From assembly GCF_963678635.1 (NCBI RefSeq), contig NC_087063.1, positions 22,386,701 through 22,450,700 on the forward strand: a DNA stretch of 64,000 nt, written 5' to 3'. Shown in pieces: positions 36,053 through 47,000 of the stretch (position 1 is its first letter; every line of letters starts with the position of its first letter). A program made the translations under genes and the position numbers. The stretch comes from Symsagittifera roscoffensis. Lineage: Eukaryota > Xenacoelomorpha > Acoela > Convolutidae. Under the pieces are notes generated by a model. It did not search any database. It was not told the origin of the DNA and saw only the letters and a list, made by a program, of their open reading frames with translations.

Positions 36053-38020
36053 TCAAGTCGTTGTTACATTTTGATGGCCATCCGTTAGGCGCACCTCACG
36101 ATTCTTGTCCAAATCTATAGATGTTTGGAAATCAGATCCCGATTTCTCAAACATTTTGATCGAAATCGGATGTTCGGCTCCTTCCTCAGAGCGCTGACAT
36201 TTTTCGTCCGTGTCAGAAACAGCGCCTATCTTCTGGTCAAAGTTGAAAACTGTCTGTACAATATGGTCATCAGGAGGCGAAATGTATCCCTTTTTTCCTG
36301 GTCCTTGATGTTCTTTCTCGTAAAAGTGAATAGCAAAAAACAGACACAGTTCTCCGATCACAAGACTTCCAACTGTCACGCAAATCATATAGTTTCTTAA
36401 AGTGGTCGAATTGTAAAACGAGCAATGACCGCTTGAGTGAGACGAGGAACATGTCATCGAAAAGCTACCCCATTGGGTACAGGAGCTGTCGAAGATTTGA
36501 CCATAAACAAGGGGTCCAGGAATCATTCCAAGGAGTCGGAAGAACACCCATTGGATTCCGAGAGAGATGGTTTTCCAGTCATCCTGGACTAGGCGGAGCA
36601 ACGCAAAAATTCTAGGAACGGCGACCATGCTCGCAACGAGAAAAGTGATAAAGAAGATGGTAAATGCAGGGACTCTCCAGTAACATTCTCCTGGTTCACA
36701 AAGACCGACGTTGATGCTGATGTTTTGCTGGCCGCAAGAGCCCTAAAATTAAAAAAAAATCATGTCATTTTAATATGTAGGCGTCCAAATGACCAGTTTC
36801 CATGATATCAAGAGCTGCGGTCGACTATCAAATGCCCATGCCTTATCTTTTGCCGCAGAATTTTCTAAGAGGCTCCGTTATCTTTTTTTAATGACTAGCA
36901 TCTTGGTCAAAGTTATGTGCAGCTTTCAGTTCTAAATCATTTATGGTTCGACTTTATGTTAGCTTCTTCTCAGGGTGCTAGATCGCAAAACTTGAAAGTT
37001 TAAGGCAATGGATGATTGAAGCTGCTGTAAAAATATCTAGTTATCAAAACAATTTTTCCTGTTTGGAACCAAAAACAGTATTAAATACATGTGCTTATTT
37101 ATCGGCCCTCGAAGCTCTTGTCTAGTCTGCTCTTAGTTCTCAGCCATAGTTTTCTAGCTGTCAGAATATTGTTATTTCTTTGGGTTACTATGAAGTCCAA
37201 TTGAACAAAGATTGACTTTGTTGTCATGTCCTATAAAATAAGGTCTAGATCAATTGGTTCATTCAACCACGTTTCTTTCAAGTGTGTGCTATCAGAAAAC
37301 TTCACCTCGATCATGAAAGCTATTTCAAGTTATCGAAACTGCAAATATGAACAATTTATTTGTTCAAAACTCAATGTACTTGAAGTTTTGCAGATTCTGC
37401 AGCATTTATCATCTCCTTAATCAGGCAGATTTTTTATAACCGTTGAAGAGCTCCCTGAAAATTCGAATGCCAGTGTTTATAGTTGGCAGTGGCTTAGAGC
37501 GTGATTTGAAGCCCAAATGGGCGCGAAATAACTGATCATCCTTCAGCAAAATTTTGCTTCAGTTGTGGCCTTGTTTGGGAGAGCGTTGGAGATAAGACAA
37601 GCTTGATTCTTGTTTTAAGCTTTAAGAAGTTAGGCTTTAAGAAAGTAATGTTAAGTTAATTTTGTGGCTGACAACTTTAATTCGATATTGAGTTCATTCG
37701 CCCGTCAGATCTCACGTCATTTCGATCTCCCGTCAGCGAAATGTTTAGTTTGCAGCTCACCAGGGGTCCTAGAACTTAATTTTAGTAAGTCTCTTGAGAA
37801 ATCTTGGTTATAAATCCTAACGGTAAACAGACAATGGCCTAATTGTAAATACTTATGTTTAAGACCATCTAAGCTTGGTTTGTATAATTTTGGCCAAATT
37901 TCAAGGTATCAGACAACATTGGGGTCAGGTATTGTGGCTAGAATGAAGCTCAAGGTAGACATATTTCAATCACTTTCGATAAGCATTTTTCGGTAGGTTA
38001 CTTGGATACGCGAGCGTGTA

Positions 38021-38052
<32 letters not shown>

Positions 38053-41000
38053 GGATTGTACGGTTGATTTTGCGTCGGTTGTGCTTTAGTGAAGACTGAA
38101 GACAGGATGTCTGATCAATGTAACTGTGTATCCAGCGCTCAGAACATTATCTCTGATGTTGTACAGCTTGCTATTTAGTATATGATACTAGTAGTCTTAG
38201 TCTCTGGATGTTATACTGGTGCGATATATCAATTCTTTGCAGTATAACGACGCAGCTTAGGTTCTCTAATATGAGATCACGATTATGTTTTCATATTTTG
38301 TCAGTGACAGAACTAGTTTAAAACGGTCATCATCATGATAACCAACTGACCTCCTGAACACAGTCGAGTATGCATGGGGAGAATATGTTGAACTGGTTGT
38401 TCACGCAGTGGATCTGCATCTCGCTTTGTTCACACTCTCCTTCAGATGCATTCAGTCCACTCACTTCCTTCAACTGGTCCACCTCGTCCAGCATGTAAAC
38501 ATGTCCGTAGGGACATCTAAATTTAAATAAATTTAAATAGTTAGTTGTCTGTCATAAGAAAAGTTTCCTAAAATGACATTTCAAATCACAGTTACTAGAA
38601 TATGTACCAAAAATTGACATCCACTTGTTGGTTCCGACATTTTTTTCTGTAGTTTGAATTTCGGAATATTTTATTTTCAGGCAATTAGAACCTGTTTTTA
38701 CATGTAAGTAGAAACTTCTGATTTGAAATAAGTCAAAATAGTTAGTATTCACTATCCGGGGCGAATCTAGGATGTTCTCGAGGGTGTGTGTTTTGGTTTT
38801 TTTAGGTCGTCCAAATTGATTTCCCGAGCTCTCTCCCAATGCACTAAAAAGACCCTGTTTTGACAAAATTTTTGCGCCGCAGGCCAAATTTTTTAAAACC
38901 AGGCCAAAAGCGTTTTTAGGCACTTTTTGGAAAATTTTGGCCAAAAAAAGCGTTTTTTTGGCGCGCACTCCCTTCTCAAAATTACTATATATTGGCGCCA
39001 AAGACGCCGTCAGAAAAATGTTAGGGTTCGTCAGCGAAAATGGATGTCTCAAACTAGTTCAAAGGGGAACCCTTTGGGTCAGCAGGGGGTCGAATCAGCC
39101 TAATTGTTGTGATAAACTTATTAAATAGATAGATATGTCTCGACGAACCGGATAAACATCTTATCTTGGGTAGCCCTTGTCTACGAAGGGATTTTAGAGA
39201 TCCGGTTGATGGAAATCGAAATTGACAGAATCAGATAAAGAAGATAAACCAGCTCATTTGAGAGTGGTTACGACAGCAAGAAAAGACACGAACAATTTCC
39301 CGGATGTTATCCAGCTCATTTTAGAGCGGAAACGACAAAGAGAATTTGGAAATATCTTTAAACAAATCTACCAAAATCCAGCTCATTTTAGAGCGGAAAC
39401 GACCAATAATTCCCAGCAAGACAATTGAAATATGTCGTCTCTCCACTGTACAGTATGTCAAAACGCTTTAACCAATCAATCGGTGAAATGCGTCGGTTGT
39501 CAAGCTTCTGCCCACTCTGCGTGTATTGGCCTCAACACTGCCGATAAGGTGGTTGGGCACATTGAATGGAGTTGCCCAGATTGTGGAACCTGTAAAAGAG
39601 ATCTTTTCCGAGTTATTGATGAACTGCGACAAGAACTGTTCTCAATAAAGACTATGGCGCAAGATGTACACGAATTAAAGTCTGAGCTGCTATCGCTGAA
39701 GCAATATCGTGAACCAAGTAGTATAATTGAAAAGAACAAAACCAATTATGCTGGGGCAGCGAAGTTTAATCTGAATTCTTCGGCATTCATCAGAAATGCT
39801 CGTGAAAGTGTATCCTCAGAAGCTGGTAGCTCGAGGGTTACGAAGCGAAAAGGCTCCAAAGATAGAAATGACCGCAGACCAAAGAAACTACTAATTACGG
39901 GAGAAGTGGTAACAGAAGCACTCAAAGGTGTAGAAAAGCCACCACCACGACGCCATCTCTATGTTGGAAGAATTAAACAGACAAATGATGAAAGTGATAT
40001 AGTCGCATGGTGTCAAAGTAAAGGATTTCCTCTGAATCATATCAGGGAAATAACAAAGGAAAATTCTCGCCACAAAAGTTTCCACTGTGTATTTGACGGC
40101 GAACATGCAACAATCATTGATCAACCTAATTCTTGGCCGGAAAATGTTGTAATTAACAGGTACTATCTTGATGCAGAAGCCAGAACCTGGCTCAGAACTT
40201 TGAAAAGCGACTGACTAAAATCAAATAAAAAACCCGAGTCTCAATCGAATGCTATGAAAGTTGGTGTAATTAATATACGTTCTCTAGCGAAAAAAGTAAA
40301 TCAAATACAGAGCATATTGGCTATAGAACAAGTTGATATCTTGATCATAACTGAAACCTGGCTTAAGCCGGATACGGAATATATTCTAAATCAGTGCATA
40401 GACTCTTCAAATGAATATCGATACCATCATGTTTCACGAACGGCTAAAATAGGTGGAGGTGTTGCCATAATTTCTCGCGAAGAACTACAGGGTGAAAGAA
40501 TTTTAAGCCATCTCTCGGACGATGGTGAATTCTTGGTAATTACGGTCGTGACTAGAAAAGTCAAAATAACAATTGCAGCAATATATAGACCGCCGAGTGG
40601 AAATTATAACGAGTTTTTTAATGAATTGACTGAAAATATTCTTGCTTCATCAATTGAAACCCAAATTCTCCTCCTGGGTGATTTTAATTTGGATCTAGAA
40701 AACAGACGTTGTGCCAAATCCAATACATTTTGTTCGATTCTACTGGAATATAACCTAGAACAGATTGTTAAGAAAGCAACTCACGAATACGGGAAAATTC
40801 TAGACCTCATAATTTGTTCAAACCCGGAATTGTGCTCACCCGTTAGAAATGAGCACGTTGAATACTCTGATCACCATCTATTGACGTTCACTTATGAAAT
40901 CGCAATTCAACGGAAGGATAAAACCAGATTGACTATTTATGATTGGAACAATACAGACTGGAAACATTTAGAGACGGAAATAGATCAGAGTTTAATCTTG

Positions 41001-44000
41001 AATCTGAACACCAGTGACCCGAACGAGATGGCGGAGAATTTTATCGAAATTTTGCAGCTGCTGAAAACTGATTATGTGCCAACTAAGACCAAAGTTGTCA
41101 AAAACCGATTTTGTAATTTTTACGATAAAGAGTTAGCAGACGTAAAACGAAAACGTAGAAAATTAGAACGCGTAATGCGTGTAAATCCTGGATTAGAAAA
41201 CGAAACAGCTTTCAAGGAGTATTTAAAGAAATGTAAAGATCTGTTTAGAGAGAAGAAATTGATATATTTTTCCAGGCGCTTTGAGCTTTCAAATAGCCAT
41301 TCGCTCAAGTTTCGTGAATTGAAACGCCTTGCTGGAGAAAAACAACAAAACGTTCTACCACTGATATACTCCAGTGATTATGAATTAGCTGAAAACTTCA
41401 ACCAATTTTTCATTCAGAAGGTTAGAAATTTAGTGGCAAATGTGAAAAGTAATGGCATCTCGCCGCCACTCTTTGCTTTCACTGCAGTTTCTTCTTTCCA
41501 ATTCCAATATGTGACTATAGATGAACTAGAAGAAGCAGTAAGAATGGTTTCAAACGCGAACTCACGAGAAGATATACTGAAAACTATAGATATGAAAAGA
41601 ATCGCACACTCGTGGAAAGATTATTCCATCATTATGATAAACAATTGCATCGATCAGTCCAAATTTCCAAAGTGTCTCAAGAGAGCGGTGATAACTCCTC
41701 TCTTTAAAGACCACAAACTTGACCAAAACGTTTTAAATTCTTATAGACCAATAGCGAATCTGATGTTTATCAGTAAAGTTTTTGAAAGAATTTTATATAA
41801 ACAGCTCGATCAATACCTTAGCTCCTATAATCTTCTAGATGAACACCAATCTGCTTACAGGAAGCATTTTTCAACTGAAACGGCTCTGCTAAAAACTACA
41901 GATGATCTACTGACTAGTCTCGACAACAAGAGACAGGTCCTTTTGATAGCCCTTGACCTTTCAGCTGCATTTGATACCATTGATCATAAAACATTGAGAA
42001 AGATCATGAAAAATCGGATTGGAATGACGAATGATGCAGTGGATCTAATTCTTTCCTATCTAGAGAATCGGACTCAAATTGTTGCTATCAATGATGTTTT
42101 ATCGAATTCTCAAGAACTCGAATTTGGAGTGCCTCAAGGTTCTCTTCTGGGACCCCTCCTGTTCTCAATCTACCTGACACCATTGAACGATATTATTGGC
42201 TCAACTAAATTTTCATACCAAGTGTATGCCGATGATACTACTTTATACTGTGAAATTAAAAATGAGAGTGAAGTAGCAGAAATAGAAAGATCTCTGGTTA
42301 TTATTTCGAACTGGTTTTCGTCCATGGGGCTTATGTTAAATGAATCAAAAAGCCAAGTAATTAACCTAGCCACTAGTAAGTCAAAAGGTCTAACAAACGG
42401 TTCAATACTCATTGAAAATTCAACGGTTAAGCTGATGAAATCAACAGAAAACTCTGTGAAGTCTTTAGGTTGCCTCATTGACCGATCCTTGTCATTGAAA
42501 AAACAGATCGATTCCGTGTGTGGCGCCAGTTACCACAGTCTCCGGAAACTATACAGCATACGTTTCTACCTTGATTTTGAAAATAGAAATATGTTGGCAA
42601 GAATGCTAGTCTTAAGTCGATTAGACTACTGCAATAGCTTGTACTCGAGCTTACCAAATTATCTGCTCTACAAGTTGCAAAAAGTCCAAAATAGTGCCTG
42701 CAGATTTGTTTTCGGTTTGAAGAAGTCAACGAGTATTACTCCTTATCTACATGATCTACATTGGTTGCCCATAAAATCTCGAGTGATTTTTAAAGTCTTG
42801 ACAATCGTACACAAATGCATTTTCAATCCTCAAATCGTTCCGTCTTATCTGAGTAAATATTTTTCACTACAAAAAAGTTCCTCCCGTTTCAGTGAAAGGA
42901 CCATGGTCATTAAGAAACCACTGGTTAACACGAACTATGGAAAAAGGACGTTTAGATTTGCTGCCGCACACCATTGGAATAGTTTACCATGTAACCTTAA
43001 ACTACCAAATGAAACTGAATTTCGTAAACAGTTGAAAACGTATTTGTTTAACCAGTATTACTATGAGACTTGTTTCAGTTAAAGGTTGCTAAAATGACTG
43101 AAACTAGAAAGGTTGGAATTCAAAAGCTAAACGAAACCTTGCGTCTAAGAAATGTTCATGTTGAAACCAGGTTTCTCCCCAAAAGACGGATAATATTGAG
43201 CTCTGATAAGATCAAGAGAGTGACATATGCTGTTTTGGGATCATCGCTAGTTTATGGGATTTTTCTGCCAGATTCAGTGACAGTTTCGTGCCCTGGTGGA
43301 ACTCTCTCAACCCTTTGTAGCGATCAGTTTCTCAATGATATGAAAAACTTGGATGTACAAACAGTGCTCATAATGGGAGGAACAAACAACCTGTTTGACC
43401 GTTCAGGGCGCCAGTCATTGGGAGCGACTGAAGTAGCCGAGGAGATGGAGAGTGCTATTTTTAGACTCCTTGACTGCAATTTCGAAGTTGGCGTCATGTC
43501 ACTTATTAGCCGGGAAGGTGAACGCTCTCTTATCAGGAGAGTGAATAAATGCTACAGAAATCTAACGGCATGGTATAAAATCCCGCTCTTTAAAACTGTA
43601 AAGTTCAGCTATCGGAGGCATGTTTGCGCAGATGGACTTCACCCCACAGCAAATGGCGTGCGCGAACTTGCTAAGGACTTTTATGACGCCTTCAGAAGCA
43701 TAGAAAATCCAATGGCTGTGAAACGAAGGCAAAGAAGGCGACGACGATGAAACGCCCAGCTCATTTTAGAGCGGGTCCGATTTTTAACCATCTTCAAAGA
43801 ACATTTTCTGTTTAAATCCCAGCTCATTTTAGAGTGGGTACGGCTATCGACAGAAACGAACTCATCTTTAGCAGAGCGACTGATTATTTATACGACAAAA
43901 CTGGTTTTTAATTAAACTCAAACACCTTTGAATTCAAGAAATTGGTGTCGAAATAACATATGTGATGATGATGATGATGATGAATCCCTGAGGGGGGGGG

Positions 44001-47000
44001 GGGGGGGGGGGGGGTGTCAATACTACACCGTGTCAAAATCCTATACTTAAAAAAGGTTCTATAAAATGGAATTTCTCAAAATGTTGAACCATATTTTCAA
44101 ACGTCGGATAATTTCTCAATGACTTGCGTCCATTTTTTAAGTTTTGCTCAAAATATCTTGAGTGTTGTACCTGATGATGAAGAATAGAGCACAAAGTATG
44201 ATGCAGGTTCCCTGTGCGTAGAAGGTCATCTTAATGGTGCCTAGACAGTTGAGCTGCATGCGTTTGATCAGGTATCCGGAAATGATGGCTCCAATGGCTG
44301 CCGCAGGCACACTCACTCCGCCTGAAAAATAACTTTATAAATATTTGGAATGTTTTTTTTTAGCCGACAGATAAAGAAGCAGAATTATGAGTAGCATCTG
44401 CCATGTCGAGTTTCTTACATCTCTAATATATAGAATTTAAGGAAAACAAAAATCGAGTTCGCGGGATGTATAGCCATTCTCCTTAGAATAAAAGTTGGTA
44501 TGTGGTATAAATTAAAAGCATTTGATCTGAGATCAGTTGGGAAAATTCAACCGAGTGACACGGTTTACAAGTAATGTAAATGGCAAATAAAAGTGATAAA
44601 CGCGGTCGCTGTCTTCCTGAATGTGGAAAAAGTCAATAAAAATTAAGGTAGAAGAAGATTAAAAGTTATGACACAGTTGGTCTGGTAGCTTGATTGAAAC
44701 CCAATAAGGGAACATACCATCACAAATGAGCGTTCGGCAGTGAAATTAGCCTAAAAATGGAAGATGAGCTGGAGCATCTTTGGTGGAAAAAAATTTATTG
44801 GTTTCCCATCTGTCTATGAACTTTGTCTCTGATTATTGACTTGTAACGGGCTTTGCTTTCTTGTTTCACGTTATTGCCTATGACAGCTGGGTTCAGGTTT
44901 TTTTAATCTTACTTGATTTTTCACGAAAAGATTAAGAAATTCAGGGGATATTTTTAACTATCCCTTACTCCCTATTTTATCTAGTAACGAACATCCTGAC
45001 ATATAATAAACTAATCATAAAGCTCAAGATTTGGAAATTTTTGTACATTTTTTAGCGCGCGTAGCTTGAAAAAAAAATTATTATTACTAATCAAACGGTT
45101 AAGCATATGCGAATATTGAAGCTATTTAATACAAATTCGTCTACGAGTGATTCGTTTGATATTTTCATCACTTTTTTTACAGATTCATTTGATTTCACTC
45201 TAGAGAACATAAAAAGGCAGATCTGCCTGTCGAAGGATGTATCTTCAAGTTAGAATTTCCCCTCTTTTACTAAAGAGGCGGGGGATGTTTGATGAGATCC
45301 AATAGACTTTTAAGGTGGTAAAGATACCTGCAACAAAAGCGGCTATTTGCGCAATCATCCGATACTGCGTCTCGAAGAACTTCGGAATGAAAGCAGTTAG
45401 TCCGGCTGTTGTCATATGTAGCACACTGCCGTGTAGCAGCAAGCACAGAAACGTCTTGTCTTTCATGAGACACTTCATGCATAGCCAGAATTCGGCTAGT
45501 TGCAACTGGTGCGCAGTTTTCACAGTATAAGCACCTCCTCCGTGTGAATTCTCTGGATCAGTAGAGGAAGCATCCGGGCTGTTGGGAGCCTTAGCAAATG
45601 ATGTCAAGTTGGCAGCATGTTCGTTGTCAGCGCTGTCTTTGACACTCAAAACTTCGCCTAAAACGAAACATTTTGTTATATTGTCCATGAAATTTTGTTC
45701 AAAGAAAATCTTTCGCTATGATTTTCCTGGTATAGTTGATCAGTATTCATTGCAACCCCACTTTTTTCATGTGTAAGAAACAATTTTTGATGCAAGCGAC
45801 AAAAAATAAGAGATTAAGGTGAGTGAATTTCAATTGTTGAATTGATTTTCAGTGATTTAGAACGAATTTCCGCTCTGTCGGGGACTTATTCACTTCCAAT
45901 TATTTCAGGAAGAGTCGTGTTGCCTTCTTTTGAATTATAATGGAGAACAGTGTCTCCTAGAATTATGTATACGGGAAAATGTGACAAGTTTGCTAAGTAC
46001 AACAGAAATGTTGTCTGATTTTAGAGTAGGGTCTTCATTTTGTGAACTTAATCCGTACCAGACTTCATGTGGGTGGTATTATATTTTGGCAGTAAAATGT
46101 GAGAATATACGCTTGAAGTTGCATATTAGCGTTTATGGAAATTTCCCAATTTGGGTAGTTTACCCGGTGTAGTTAAATTTAATCAAGATTGGCTATTCTG
46201 GTTCGTCTGGAGATCTGATTCTCGACAGGTGCTTGCCAGACCTCGTTTGGCAGAATGGCTTCTCCAGGGTATTTGGAGTTAAATTTAATCTGGGTTCTAA
46301 TTCCAACTCGAAAGCGAAGTCATTTATCCTTTTCGTGGAATCGAGCGTGCGTGAAATAATTCAAGCACCATAAAAAGCCAGGTGGCTCCAAGTTACCTTA
46401 AGTGGTTAAATTGAAAGTGGCAGAGGGTTTTTGAGCCAAATGCAGACATATTAGAAAAAAGTGGTCGCCAATTTTATTTTCCGAAGACTTACTTAAAGCT
46501 GAAAAGCGTATTTATCCTAGCTTTCCGCGCCACAAGCCATCGTCCGGAATATACTTTATCTTTTAGTTGAGCCAAGTACGGGAGCGAGCACCTGAAGAAA
46601 TGCCGCTACGAAGAGCTTAAAGGCTAGAATGGTGATTCCTTTGCCAATTTATCGGTTTTCGGCTCGTTCGGTTGGTGGGAGGATGAATGCGAAATTAGGC
46701 TGTCAGATTTGACTGATCGACTTTGAAAGGTTCTTTTTATACCAGACTAGTTGCATTGCATTACCCTATCTTCCGGACTTGTCTATTCATCTAACTAGTC
46801 GCTGACGGTAGTCAGCTAATTCTCCTGTCTAAATCCAACGTCAGCCTTTGGACTACAAAAACTTGATCAATATAAAATGAAAATTTTGTGGCGATATTGA
46901 ATGTGTGTGCAGATTCTTTTGTCTTTGCAATTTTTGCTTTTTTAACAACAAAAAATGGCGAAAATGAAAAGTTCTCTTTTATGTGGAAATTTTCCTTTGA

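Larger units (their letters stand above)
39096..43981 (+). mobile_element. Full-length CR1/L2-type LINE with three ORFs and target-site duplication
   Basis: A 4.9-kb non-LTR retrotransposon in SLCO intron 5, antisense to that gene. It is bounded by GAATC at 39091-39095 and again at 43982-43986; these flanks are contiguous in the uninterrupted MITE copy at 16082, which fixes the ends. The 5' UTR (39096-39431) has three copies of a 26-nt motif and the 3' UTR two. The element ends in a GAT microsatellite. ORF1, ORF2 and ORF3 are all uninterrupted, so the insertion looks young and possibly still competent. Clade assignment rests on RT and C-terminal motifs recalled from CR1/L2 elements. Confidence 0.92.

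Noticed and set aside
36125-36615. Plus-strand frames opposite the last SLCO exon
   Set aside because: Shadows of the minus-strand coding exon.
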